Assembly (NCBI GenBank): GCA_947476695.1 | Contig: CANJRD010000004.1 | Coordinates: 1-64,000, forward strand | Length of the DNA stretch: 64,000 bases | Source of the DNA: Rhodospirillaceae bacterium | Lineage (GTDB): Bacteria > Pseudomonadota > Alphaproteobacteria > Rhodospirillales > Rhodospirillaceae | Direction: 5' to 3' | Part shown: positions 41,648 to 51,422 of the stretch, in pieces | Position numbering within the stretch: the first letter of the stretch is position 1 | Layout: each line of letters begins with the position of its first letter | Notes under the pieces: model-generated | Databases searched by the model: none | What the model saw: only the letters and a program-made list of their open reading frames with translations | Told to the model about the DNA's origin: nothing | Translations under genes and position numbers: made by a program

Positions 41648-42990
41648 ACCAGGATCTCGCTGACGATCTTGCTGGTCTGCAGCGAACCGGTGCCCCAGGT
41701 CTCGATCGGCACGCCCATCAATTGCATCGCGGTCAAGCCGATGCGGGTGACAGGGTCGCCGTTGCCGGAGATGTGCTTGCCGGTCTTGATGCGCTTGCCG
41801 GCGGTGCCGATGGTCATCACCGGAATGTTGTCGACCTGATGCAGCTTCGCGTTGCTAACTTCGGAATGCGCGACAATCAGCGTGTTGTCGAGCAGGTAAC
41901 CATCGCCTTCACGCACGGCGGCAAAGGCGTCGATGAACTCGGCCAACGCTTCCATTACGCGGCAATTGAACCAGAACGCCTCGACCTGATAGCCCAGCGT
42001 CTTATGGTTCGGTTCCTCGTGCGTGAGGATATGGTGCGTGTAGGCGTTGCCCGGACGGCGCAGGCATGAGAGCGCATCGTTGAAAGCCATGTTGAAGACG
42101 CGCGTCTGGTTGCAGGCCAGCGCCATGATCAACATCTGCGTCATCAAGCGATGATTGGCCTGCACGATGGGAAGTTCGGCGCCGATGGGGCCTTCGCCCG
42201 GCGCCTTCGCCACGCGGCAGGCATCGGCCGGCGTCGGCTTCTCAAGCTGCAACGAGATTTGGTTCTCAAGCTGGCGGATCGACGTTGTGTATTCGTCCAG
42301 GCGCGCCCGGTCGGCGGCGCCGATCTCGTTGGCGAATTGCTTGCGCTGATCCTCCACCACCGACAGCACGCTGTGCTGCAACAGCAGTTCCGGATCCGGC
42401 TTGAAGTTCGCCGAGTTCGGATCGACGAAGTCTGGGCCGAAGAGGCGCGTATAAAGCGCGAGCGGCGACACTTCCGGCGGATTGCGGCTGTACGTGCCGC
42501 GCGCGCTGAAGGTGTCCTTCGGATTGCCCGTGCATGCCACATCCAACGCGCGGAACCGGGTCGCGCCACCGACGACATCCGAAATCAACACATCGAAGGT
42601 CGGCGCTGGGATGTCGCCATACTTCGGTGGCGGTGCGCCGGTCTTCAACGAGACCCAGCCGCTCTGGTGCGTGATGTTCGTGCGACCGTCGAGCGGCGCA
42701 TTGAAGCGGCCGAAATAGTTGATGTGCTTGGTGTAAGGGATGAGCGCCTTGCACTCTTCCAGGAAGTCGATCTTGCTGGTGTCCGGACCGATGGCGTGGC
42801 CGGGCGTATGGCCCATGCCCCAGAACCAGTTGCCGAAGCGCGTCGGGATCGGTGCGCCGCCGGCCAGAGCCGTGCCGTTGTCGTTGAGGAATACATCGAG
42901 CAGAGGCAACGCCATACCGATCGCCCCGCCGCGGAACATCCCCTTCAAGGCCCGGCGACGTGTCGCGGGCCGCTTCAACAGAAAGCTCAT
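41644..42990 (-). CDS. DUF1552 protein with Tat-like signal
   Basis: A 448-aa protein of the DUF1552 family. The N-terminus SFLLKRPATRRRALKGMFRG, then GAIGMALPLLDVFL is Tat-like. The FGNWFWGMGHTPGHA, PLDGRTNITHQSGWVSLKTG and SLRRPGNAYTHHILTHEEPN segments are typical, with His clusters that might bind metal. DUF1552 proteins are almost always paired with DUF1587/1592/1588/1585 proteins, especially in Planctomycetes and some Proteobacteria, where they are related to alkaline-phosphatase/DUF1501-like folds. Substrate and reaction unknown. The overlap with the CxxCH lipoprotein upstream (ATGA) shows they are made together. Confidence 0.85.
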   Translation of the reverse strand: MSFLLKRPATRRRALKGMFRGGAIGMALPLLDVFLNDNGTALAGGAPIPTRFGNWFWGMGHTPGHAIGPDTSKIDFLEECKALIPYTKHINYFGRFNAPLDGRTNITHQSGWVSLKTGAPPPKYGDIPAPTFDVLISDVVGGATRFRALDVACTGNPKDTFSARGTYSRNPPEVSPLALYTRLFGPDFVDPNSANFKPDPELLLQHSVLSVVEDQRKQFANEIGAADRARLDEYTTSIRQLENQISLQLEKPTPADACRVAKAPGEGPIGAELPIVQANHRLMTQMLIMALACNQTRVFNMAFNDALSCLRRPGNAYTHHILTHEEPNHKTLGYQVEAFWFNCRVMEALAEFIDAFAAVREGDGYLLDNTLIVAHSEVSNAKLHQVDNIPVMTIGTAGKRIKTGKHISGNGDPVTRIGLTAMQLMGVPIETWGTGSLQTSKIVSEILV

Positions 42991-44633
42991 GACTTTCCCT
43001 CATAATGCGCCGCACCGGCGCTCTTGGTCGAAGTCTTGGCCGGCGCGCTCACCGCATAGAATGCCTCACTGAGGGCGATCCGACGAACCAAATCCGTGAA
43101 ACGATAGCCGTTGCTCGTGAACGTCTTCTCAAGATACGCGACCCAGGGCTTCTCGCCGCTGGTCACGGTGCGACCAAGGCCATAGCTCGCGAAACGGTTG
43201 ATGATGCAGGCGGCGGTGGCGGGATTATCGTGCAGTGCCTTGCCCAGTTCCGTGCCGTTGCTGAACGGGATGCCGTCGATCTCGCCGCGCGTGTCGATCT
43301 TCACGCCATTTTCCTCCGTTCGGCTTTGGCCGGCGGTGTCGAAATTCTCAAGCGCCAGACCGACCGGGTCGGTCAGCTTGTGACAGCCAGCGCAGGCGGC
43401 ATCGACGGCGTGCACGGCCAGGCGTTCCCGCGCGGTCTTCGCCGGTGATTCAGGGTCGTTGAACTGGTCGAAATTCACCGTGCCTGGCGGCGCGGGCACC
43501 TTCTGGCACAGCAGCACCTCACGCACCGCCTTGCCGCGCAACGTTGGCGAGCTTTTGCCGGGATGCGAATGCAAGGCGACGAAGCTCAGGTGCGACTGGA
43601 TGCCGACGTGATTGTCGCCTTCTGGAAACTCATACCGCGACCAACCGCCGGGAATGGCCACAGGAATGCGGTAGACCATGCCCAGCGAGCGCGTGATGTG
43701 TGTCGCACGCGTCGTGAACAGGTCGCGATAGTCGCCATTCTGGGTGATCAGGAAATCGATCAGCGTCCGCAGAGTCTGCTCTCGTGCGTCGTTGGCGGCG
43801 GCCAGACTGAACGCCGGATACAGGGCCGCGTCCTTCTCCAACGTCGCGAAGTCGTCGAACGTCAGCATGTCGGTGAAAAAGGCGCGCATACCCCGATTGA
43901 AATGCGGCGAAGCCATCATACGGTCGACAGCCGCCTTGAGGCCGGCCTTGGTATCGAGCGATCCGTCTTCCGCGGCTTTCAGCAAGTCGTCGTCCGGTGT
44001 GCTGTTCCACAGCAACAGGCTCAGTCGCGTCGCTTTACTGAACGGGCTGAGACGGCTGCCGTTGGCGACGGTCGCATCGCGCATGAACAGGAAGTCGGGC
44101 GATTCCAGTAAGGCTTGCAGGCCGTAGCTGAGGCCATTGTAGAAATCGGCGCGGCTCTCGGCGCCGGCGTGCGCGACCCCCACCAGGGCCGCGAGTTCAG
44201 TGTCGCGCAAGGCGCGGCGGTACAGCAGGCGACCGGCGCGGCTAAAGAAAATCTTCGCGCAAGAATCGTCGGCGCCATCCGTGGCGGCGGGCGTGCAGGG
44301 CACAAGCGTTCCACGATTGACGGGTGCGATGACTTGGGCCGCAACCGCGCGCGCTAAGGCGTGATACCGCTCGAAGCCCACGGCCGTCACGGCCGCCTGG
44401 CTCGCACCGACCGCCAGCAAGCCCTCCTCACGCTCGATGGAATCGAAGCGTCCCGAGACGACGATCTGCGGCCCGAAGATATCCGCGATGGTGTTGCGAT
44501 ACTGGGCTTCGCTCAGGCGGCGGATGGTCGCCGGGCCGCCGGTCGATGCGGGTTCCTGCGGGCCGCATCCGGTGACGCCGATCAAGATCGCGGCGCCGAT
44601 TGCAAGGCGCGAGATGGATGCGAATGTGCTCAT
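42987..44633 (-). CDS. DUF1592/DUF1588-type CxxCH lipoprotein
   Basis: A 548-aa lipoprotein from ATG 44633. The lipobox GVTGC gives acylated Cys23. Domain order follows the DUF1587-1595-1592-1588-1585 family: RRLSEAQYRNTIADIFGPQI, RAGRLLYRRALRDTELAALV, SHLSFVALHSHPGKSSPTLR, GKAVREVLLCQKVPAPPGTV and AACAGCHKLTDPVGLALENF. The CAGCH at about 414-418 is a c-haem motif, so covalent haem is likely. The C-terminal FASYGLGRTVT closes the DUF1585 part. Members accompany DUF1552 proteins and may be electron-transfer subunits of an unknown periplasmic oxidase or dehydrogenase. The 4-nt overlaps on both sides indicate translational coupling. Confidence 0.85.
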   Translation of the reverse strand: MSTFASISRLAIGAAILIGVTGCGPQEPASTGGPATIRRLSEAQYRNTIADIFGPQIVVSGRFDSIEREEGLLAVGASQAAVTAVGFERYHALARAVAAQVIAPVNRGTLVPCTPAATDGADDSCAKIFFSRAGRLLYRRALRDTELAALVGVAHAGAESRADFYNGLSYGLQALLESPDFLFMRDATVANGSRLSPFSKATRLSLLLWNSTPDDDLLKAAEDGSLDTKAGLKAAVDRMMASPHFNRGMRAFFTDMLTFDDFATLEKDAALYPAFSLAAANDAREQTLRTLIDFLITQNGDYRDLFTTRATHITRSLGMVYRIPVAIPGGWSRYEFPEGDNHVGIQSHLSFVALHSHPGKSSPTLRGKAVREVLLCQKVPAPPGTVNFDQFNDPESPAKTARERLAVHAVDAACAGCHKLTDPVGLALENFDTAGQSRTEENGVKIDTRGEIDGIPFSNGTELGKALHDNPATAACIINRFASYGLGRTVTSGEKPWVAYLEKTFTSNGYRFTDLVRRIALSEAFYAVSAPAKTSTKSAGAAHYEGKS

Positions 44634-45753
44634 GGGCGACGGGCCACGCGGCCTTCGCGCGCGATGAAGGCCGGAATTGCCGTGAAACGATACGCCGTCG
44701 AGATTGCGGTGCATTCGCCGGTTTTGGGATCAGGATAGCCATCGGCTAATTGCTTACTTGCGACATAGGTCGCTGGGCAACTCCAGTCGCCCATCGAGCT
44801 TTGCAGGGCCGAACGCCGCATGCCGCTCCACCACGTTTCGAGGTCGTAGTAACCGCCCAGCAGCCCCTTCGCTTTCCCATCGGCAGCGGTGAGGTCGAGC
44901 GTCATTTGCATGTCGCGGATATGCAACTCGGTGTACCCCGCCGCGCCATAGCTCGGCAGTTCGACTTCAGCCGGTGTTGTCGTCAGTACGCCCTCGTGGA
45001 TTCGGCCTTTGGCCTTCGAGCCGTAACGCTCCTTCGTGCCGCTCGCATCGATGCGATAGCTGGCGTAAGGCAAGGGCTCGCCGGCGCTGTCGAGGGCATA
45101 GCGGTCGATGGCGCGGTAGAACGCGACTTCGACATTTTCGCTCTCGCGCGGATCGGTCACGCCGGTGATCTCCATGATCATCACGCCACGCCCGGTGCTG
45201 CGCCGGTATTCGTTGCTGATCAGCCCGCTCGACACACCGCCGGCGCGGAAGCCGTACATGCAGCCGAGGATGCGATACACCTGGTTGTCGACCGCTGTCG
45301 CGCCGTCGGGTGAGGTGAACTTCTTGTGCGCGCAGGATTTCGCCGTGGCATGGCCGTCGGTCGTGCCGTCGAGATTGAAGCCGTAACCGGTCGTGCCCTT
45401 GACGATGTTCAGCGGGGGATCGTTGACGGCGGTTGGGTTCCAGCAGACGTCCTCGCCCTTGGGCCCGCGCAACACCGCCACCGCGCCGCGATCGACCTGT
45501 TGGATGAGTCCGCGATTGGTGAGTTTGTCCCGATCGGGGCGCGACAGGTTGCGCCACCATAATTCATCGTTGCCGATCGTCAGGCCGTCCGGGCACTCGT
45601 CGGCGAAACGCGTTTCGTAGAGCGCGTTGTCCCAGGTCGCGATGACATAGCCAAGCGTCTGCGTGCGGGTGTCCGCCGCAGCTGCGACGCCGGGTACGGC
45701 GATGAGGGCAGCCCCAAAGCCGCCAAGCTCTGAAGCTGTTTACGGAACCGCAT
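44630..45753 (-). pseudogene. Secreted protein of the DUF1552/1592 operon, frameshifted in the signal peptide
   Basis: The N-terminus MRFRKQLQSLAALG comes from ATG 45753; the rest of a perfect signal peptide, AALIAVPGVAAAADT, lies in another frame. The mature frame runs TQTLGYVIATWDNALYETRF, then ADECPDGLTIGNDELWWRNL, to YRFTAIPAFIAREGRVARRP at 44630. One more G in the G4 run (complement of 45712-45715) would join both frames into a protein of about 374 aa. In the mature frame a stop precedes the signal sequence, with no usable start before about residue 80. Function unknown; it has many Cys and acidic residues. First gene of the coupled operon. Error or phase-variable G-run must be considered. 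Confidence 0.7.
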
Positions 45754-45970
45754 AACGCACTGAACCAACACACTGCCTTCGAGGGACCGCAAACCGCAGA
45801 CCGCGGCAAGTCTCACTGAAGCGTCTCATTCTATCGGTCGGGATCGCGTTGTAATCAGATGTTCAGGACTCATTGCGAAATGTCTTTTCGATATCGCAGG
45901 CGACACCCGGCTGCGGCTCCACTGTCCGGATCATAGTTTATATTTATCAATGACTTGTCTGGAAAATAAA

Positions 45971-46000
45971 AAGACCGCGATGGTTGCCCACCGCGGCCTT
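45971..46000 (-). terminator. Terminator after the first TonB-dependent receptor gene
   Basis: On the minus strand AAGGCCGCG (complement of 45992-46000) pairs with CGCGGTCTT (complement of 45971-45979) through one G-U pair around a 12-nt loop and runs into TTTTTATTTTCC. It lies 24 bp after the receptor stop. A nearly identical element follows the paralogous receptor gene at 48627-48656. The gap 45754-45970 holds no gene and should contain the promoter of the 40.1-45.75 kb operon. Confidence 0.8.
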
Positions 46001-46023
46001 CGCAGCCTCGAGGTTGTGCCGCT

Positions 46024-48447
46024 TTAGTCGAACTGCATCGTCGCACGGATGCCGAACGTCCGCAGGCGCGGCAGGGTGACGATGGCCGAAGGCTGGGGCG
46101 TCGCGATTGCCGCAAGGTGATTGTTGTTCTGCGTACCGTAGACTGCGCCCTGCCACTGCTTGTTGTTGGTCAGGTTGTCGCCGTAGACGTCGAATCGCAT
46201 GCCGTTCTTCTCCACGCCGAGATGTGCGCTCAACTTGATGGCCGAGCCGATCCAGGCGTTGTTGATTTCGTCGACGTAGATGCGGCCGGTGTATGTGGCA
46301 TTGCCGCGCACGTACCAATCCCAATCGCCGCTGAGATGGTCGCGATATGTTGAACCCACCACGCCTTGTGTCTGCGGCGTGCCCTGGATGACTTTTCCGT
46401 CCGCGATCTGCGTCCCGATGGCGGCGACCGCGGAGGGCTTCACGTAACGCTCATAGCGGCCGTGCAGCAATTCCAGTGACCCATTGACGTCCCAATGATC
46501 GGTGATGGCCCAGCCGACCTCGACTTCGACGCCGTAGATCTTGACCGGCTGCGGGATGAACAGGATGACCATCGAGCCTGGCAGGTTCGGGCCGCAGATT
46601 GCGCCAGGGCAGTTGAAGCTGACCTGGTTCTTCATGTTCGACCACTTCATATGGTAGCCGGTGAGCGCATACCGGAAGACGTTGGACTGACGCTTCAGGC
46701 CCAGTTCGAAGTTGTCGATTCTTTCGGGAGGCACGTCGACCTGGAAGCCTGGAACCGCACGCGCCTGGGCTTGAAGTGCCGCGGACCACTGCGGCACCGC
46801 CGAATTCGTGTTGCCGGGCAGAATGCCGCGTCCCCATGAAGCATAGATCGTCATGTCTTGCCGTGGCTTGTAGGTCAGGATTGTGCGCGGCACGAAGCTC
46901 TTGAAATTAGCGTACGCCTGGGTCGGCTGTTGGTACTGGTTGGTCACGCGATCGGATGACCACCGGCCTTCAACATCGATTCCAAGCTGATCGGTAACGC
47001 TGAAATGAACCTGTCCGAAAACGCCATAATACTGGTTGCGCGTTTGGTTGATGAACGCGGTCGGCTCGGCATAGGTGATGGCGCGTGTGATGTCGGACGT
47101 CGAGATCGTGGCGCCCGTACCGCCGTTACCGCCGACTTCGGTCTGGAGGTAGTAGTTCGCGCCAACCGACCAGGTGAAGCGGCCGTTGGGATCTCCGCTC
47201 AGGCGGGTGTCGACGCTGCCGTCGGTCAGGATGTTCGGCGATATGCCTAGCTGGTTGCCGGCATCGTCGGACGTTGTAGACGCCGACATGTTGGCAAGCT
47301 TGCTGCTTACGTACGCCGCGCTGAACGTCCAGTCGTTGGGAAGATCGTAGATCGCCTCGATCTGCGTGCGCTCGTAACGGCCTTCAGAGCCTTGATGATC
47401 GAGGTGTGGCACCTGGTTCTGATACGGCAGGCCGCGGACCACGCCCGGGAATAAGGAGCGATCCTGATTCAGGATCGCAATGAGCGCATTTGGATAAGCT
47501 GTGCGGTTGAACGCATCGGAGTTCAGGCGCGTGAACACGCTGAGCGCGGAGAACGGTACGCCCGGATCGCCGACCAGCGGAAGCTGGCCGCACCAATAAG
47601 GCGACGCTGCGAGTTGGCAACGGTTCTTCGCGTTGACGAGTCCTGGCACGCTGGCATTCATATTGACTGTGAAACCGCGGGAGTCGCTCTGCCAGTTATC
47701 CATCCGCCGCACGCGCAGTTCGAGATTGTCGGTGGGCTTGAAGATGAATTGCGAGTTGATGACGTTGGTGGATTCATAGCCGAGGCTGCCGCCGTCGGTG
47801 GTCTTCCAGTGACTGCCCTTGACGTTGCGGCCGCCGCTGAAGCGGAACATCAACTTGTCCTTCATGATGGGGCCTTCGACGCTGCCCATCAGGTCATAGG
47901 TGCCGCGCGTTTCGACGCCGATGTTCACGCGCTCGACGAAGTGGTCCGCATTGGGGCGTTTGGTGATGAAGTTCACTGCGCCGCCAAAGGTGCTGCGGCC
48001 GAACAGGGCGCTCTGCGGGCCTTTGATCACTTCAACGCGTTCCACGTCGTCCATGGTCAGCGACTGCACGCCGGCGAACAGGAATACGCCGTCGATGAAG
48101 GCGCCGCCGGTTTGCAGCAGCGGATCGGCGTAGCTGTTGTTCATGCCGCGGAAGCGCATGGCGGGTGCGATGCGCAGGGTGCTGGTGGAGGCCTGTGGCG
48201 TGTAATAGAGGCCGGGCGTGTATTTCTGCAGTTCCTGAATGTCGCGAATGTTCGCGCGCTCAAGTTCCGCGCCGCTCAAGCTCGTGACGGACAGCGGCGC
48301 CTCGAAGAGGTTTTCTTCTTTCTTGCGCGCGGTGACGATGATTTCTTCCAGGCCTTGCGCAAAGGCCTGTGGAATGGGCAACGGCGCACTCAGAACGATA
48401 GCGAGGCCGATCGCGCGACGGCGCGATCCAAAAAGACCTTTAGTCAT
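46024..48447 (-). CDS. TonB-dependent outer-membrane receptor
   Basis: An 807-aa receptor. Signal peptide MTKGLFGSRRRAIGLAIVLS and on. A TonB-box-like EEIIVTARKKEEN is followed by the plug domain, with SVTSLSGAELERANIRDIQE and VERVEVIKGPQSALFGRSTF. The beta-barrel runs from about residue 200 and ends in the canonical LRTFGIRATMQFD with terminal Phe-Asp. It imports a ligand using TonB/ExbBD energy; the ligand is not known, and no siderophore genes are near. The plug and barrel align closely with the neighbouring receptor at 48682-51100. No TonB, ExbB or ExbD is in the window. Confidence 0.92.
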   Translation of the reverse strand: MTKGLFGSRRRAIGLAIVLSAPLPIPQAFAQGLEEIIVTARKKEENLFEAPLSVTSLSGAELERANIRDIQELQKYTPGLYYTPQASTSTLRIAPAMRFRGMNNSYADPLLQTGGAFIDGVFLFAGVQSLTMDDVERVEVIKGPQSALFGRSTFGGAVNFITKRPNADHFVERVNIGVETRGTYDLMGSVEGPIMKDKLMFRFSGGRNVKGSHWKTTDGGSLGYESTNVINSQFIFKPTDNLELRVRRMDNWQSDSRGFTVNMNASVPGLVNAKNRCQLAASPYWCGQLPLVGDPGVPFSALSVFTRLNSDAFNRTAYPNALIAILNQDRSLFPGVVRGLPYQNQVPHLDHQGSEGRYERTQIEAIYDLPNDWTFSAAYVSSKLANMSASTTSDDAGNQLGISPNILTDGSVDTRLSGDPNGRFTWSVGANYYLQTEVGGNGGTGATISTSDITRAITYAEPTAFINQTRNQYYGVFGQVHFSVTDQLGIDVEGRWSSDRVTNQYQQPTQAYANFKSFVPRTILTYKPRQDMTIYASWGRGILPGNTNSAVPQWSAALQAQARAVPGFQVDVPPERIDNFELGLKRQSNVFRYALTGYHMKWSNMKNQVSFNCPGAICGPNLPGSMVILFIPQPVKIYGVEVEVGWAITDHWDVNGSLELLHGRYERYVKPSAVAAIGTQIADGKVIQGTPQTQGVVGSTYRDHLSGDWDWYVRGNATYTGRIYVDEINNAWIGSAIKLSAHLGVEKNGMRFDVYGDNLTNNKQWQGAVYGTQNNNHLAAIATPQPSAIVTLPRLRTFGIRATMQFD

Positions 48448-48626
48448 TTCCGTGTTCCCCCTTAAGCCGAGCGCATGCGTTAGCCACCGCCGAGAGTCCT
48501 CGGCCCCCAGCCCCGACGGCTCAAAACCCTAGACATTTCACAAGTATTCTACCAGGAGGCATGTGGATCAGGGCGGGCAGAGGCCGCCCGGCGCCGATCA
48601 CGTAAAGCATTGAAAAATCAAAAGAA

Positions 48627-48656
48627 AAGGCCGCGATGGTTGCCCACCGCGGCCTT
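48627..48656 (-). terminator. Terminator after the second TonB-dependent receptor gene
   Basis: AAGGCCGCG at 48627-48635 and CGCGGCCTT at 48648-48656 form a perfect 9-bp stem with loop ATGGTTGCCCAC. On the minus strand it is followed by TTCTTTTGATTTTTC. Loop and stem match the terminator at 45971-46000, so it was duplicated with the receptor gene. Confidence 0.85.
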
Positions 48657-48681
48657 CAATTTGGTTCTGACGGTTATGCGT

Positions 48682-51100
48682 TTAGTCGAACTGCATCGTC
48701 GCGCGGATGCCGAACGTGCGCAGACGCGGCAGCGCCATGATCGCCGAGACCTGCGAAACGGCAGCGGCGGCCAGGTGGTAGTTGTTCTGGGTACCCCGCA
48801 GACCGCCGGTCCACGCCTTGTCGTTGGTCAGGTTGTCGCCATAGACCTCGAAGCGCATGCCGTTACGCTCGACACCCAGGCGGGCGTTGAGTTTCACGTT
48901 CGGACGGATCCACGCGAAGTTGACCGTATCGACGTAGATGCGACCCGTGTACGCGACGTTGCCGCGCACGAACCAATCCCAGTCGCCCGAGAGCGTGTCG
49001 CGATACGTCGTCGTCAACACCGCTTGGCTGCCCGGGAAGCCCGGGATCGTTTTGCCGCTGGCGTCCTGCGTGCCGGTCGCGGCGATCGCAGCCGGATCGA
49101 CATAACGGACGTAACGGGCATGGACGTAGTCCGCCGAGGCGTTCATGTCCCAATGCTCGTTGATCGCCCAATTGATTTCGGCCTCGACGCCGTAGATGTG
49201 CGCGGGCTGCGGCACGAAGATGATCGCGTTGGAACCCGGCAGGTTCGGACCGCAGAGGTTGGCCGGGCAAGGGAAGTTGATCTGGTTCTTCAGATTCTTC
49301 CAGTTCATGTAATAGCCGGTCAGCGCGTAGCGGAAGATGTTGTCCTGACGTTTCAAGCCGAGTTCGAAGTTATCGACGGTTTCTTGGCCGACGTTGACCG
49401 TGAAGCCAGGGACGGCGCGCGCCTGCGCCTGGATAGCCGGTGACCACAGCGGAACGTTCAGGTTGGCAGTGCCCGGCATGATGCCGCGCGCCCAGGAGCC
49501 ATAGATCGTCATGCCTTGGGCCGGCTTGTAGGTCAGGATCGCGCGCGGCGCGAAGCCCGTGAACACCGACGACGACTGCACGGCCAGTTCGTACGAGTTC
49601 GTCACGCGATCGCTTGCCCAGCGGCCTTCGAAGTCCGCGGCAAATTGATCGTTGATGTCGTAGTGCACCGAGCCGAAGACGCCGTAGTACTGGTTGCGCG
49701 CCTGGCCGGTGAACGTCGCCGGCTCAAGATTAGGTGACCTGACGCGTCACGTCGGACGTGGAGATCGTGACGCCCGTTCCGGTGAGGCCGCCGAGTTCGG
49801 TCTGCAGATAGTAGTTTCCGCCGAGCGACCAGCTGAGCTTATCGCCGAACTTGCCGCTCAGACGGTTGTCAAAGCTGGTGTCGGTGAGAATGTTGGTCGA
49901 AATGCCCATGGAGTTGCCGAAGTCGTCGGACGTCGACGTGGCCGAGATCGAGGCCATGCGGCTGGAGACGTAGGTCGCGTCATAGGTCATGTCGTTCGGG
50001 AAGGTGTAGAGCATGCTTAGCGAGGTGCGCTGATATCGGCCCACGAGACCCGAGCGATCGCCCAGTTTCGGCACGTCATCCTGATAAGGGATGCCGTTGC
50101 GGACCATGGGGGACGCGCGATCCTTGTTGATGACGGCGAGGATGGCGTTCGGATAGTTCGAGGCGTTGAACGCTGGCGTGTTGAACTTCGTCACCATGCT
50201 GAGCGCGGAGAACGGCACGCCGGTGCTGCCGACTTCCGGCATCTGGCCGCACCAATAAGCCTGCGTCGAAACTTGGCAACGGTTCTTGGCGCCGGCCAGG
50301 GCCGGAAGGTTCGCGTTCATATTGACGGTGAAGCCGCGCTGGTCGTCCTGCCAGTTGTCCATACGGCGCACGCGGAATTCCAGCGCGTCCGTCGGCTTGT
50401 AGATCACCTGGGAATTGATGACGTTGGTGGTTTCTTCGCCGAGCTTGCCGCCGTCGGTCGTGGTCCAATGGCCACCCTTCACGTTGCGGCCGCCGCTGAC
50501 GCGGAACGACAGCTTATCGGTGATCAGCGGGCCTTCGATGCTGCTGATGATGTCGTATGTGCCTTTGGTTTCGACGCCGGCGGTAACGCGTTCGACGAAA
50601 TGATCGGCCGGACGCTTGGTGATGAAGCTGATGGCGCCGCCGAAGGTGCTGCGGCCGAATAGGGCGCTCTGCGGCCCTTTGATCACTTCCACGCGTTCGA
50701 TGTCGTCCATGGTCAGCGACTGCACACCGGCGAACAGGAACACGCCGTCGATGAACACGCCGCCCTGCTGCTGCAGCGGATCGGCGAAGTTATTGTTCAT
50801 GCCGCGGAAGCGGACGGATGGCGCGATGCGCAGTGTGCTGGTCGAGGCCTGCGCGGTGTAATAGAAGCCCGGCGTATAGGCCTGCAGCTCCTTGATGTCG
50901 CGGATGTTGCCGCGTTGCAATTCTTCGCCGCTTAGGCTGGTGACGGACAGCGGCGCCTCGAACAGGTTTTCCTCGCGCTGACGCGCGGTGACGATGATTT
51001 CTTCCAGGCCCTGTGCGAAGGCGGGCATTGGCAGAGGCGCGGCCAAAACCATTGCGAGGCCGATCGCGCGGCGGCGCAATCGAAAAGGACTCTTAAACAT
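48682..51100 (-). pseudogene. TonB-dependent receptor paralogue, frameshifted mid-barrel
   Basis: The frame from ATG 51100 encodes signal, TonB box (EEIIVTARQREENLFEAPLS), plug (VERVEVIKGPQSALFGRSTF) and the first half of the barrel to STSDVTRQVT, then TAA at 49730-49732. The next frame resumes EPATFTGQARNQYYGVFGSV and runs to LRTFGIRATMQFD at 48682. Against the paralogue (STSDITRAITYAEPTAF) the join needs removal of one A in CCTAATCTTGAG (complement of 49730-49731). The total would be about 806 aa. Either inactivated recently or an assembly error; the rest of the gene shows no decay. Confidence 0.85.
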
Positions 51101-51173
51101 GTTTATCCCCCGTAGCCGAGTGTCTACGTGTCGACCGCTGCCCGGAAGTTCCTCGGTTCAAACCTCAACAGCG

Positions 51174-51199
51174 TGCATATCGTTCGCGAACGATATGCA
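51174..51199. promoter_or_regulatory. 26-bp perfect palindrome between divergent receptor and flavoprotein genes
   Basis: The half-site TGCATATCGTTCG at 51174-51186 is followed immediately by its exact complement CGAACGATATGCA to 51199. It lies 74 bp upstream of the TonB-dependent receptor gene start (minus) and about 224 bp upstream of the flavoprotein gene (plus). Spacer-free long palindromes of this kind are usual operators for dimeric TetR- or GntR-type regulators; no such regulator gene is nearby. Confidence 0.7.
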
Positions 51200-51422
51200 G
51201 TCGCGACACGGGACGATCACTAGAGATTTCAGTGATTTTGCGCCAGTAATGAAGCGGTCACGACTTGGTTATCAGTATAAATCATGTGAAATACCACATG
51301 CCTTGCGGTTATAGCCGCGACGCCCTCGGCGACAGATCTGCCGGCCGAGCTTAAGATTCCGAGAGCCTGGGCAATTGACTGATTTCGCTCTAAATCTTCA
51401 GCTGTTGCGAGGGAGAGGGTGG

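Noticed and set aside
47614-48465. 283-aa plus-strand frame opposite the first TonB-dependent receptor
   Set aside because: Antisense to a well-supported receptor gene; typical long shadow in high-G+C DNA.
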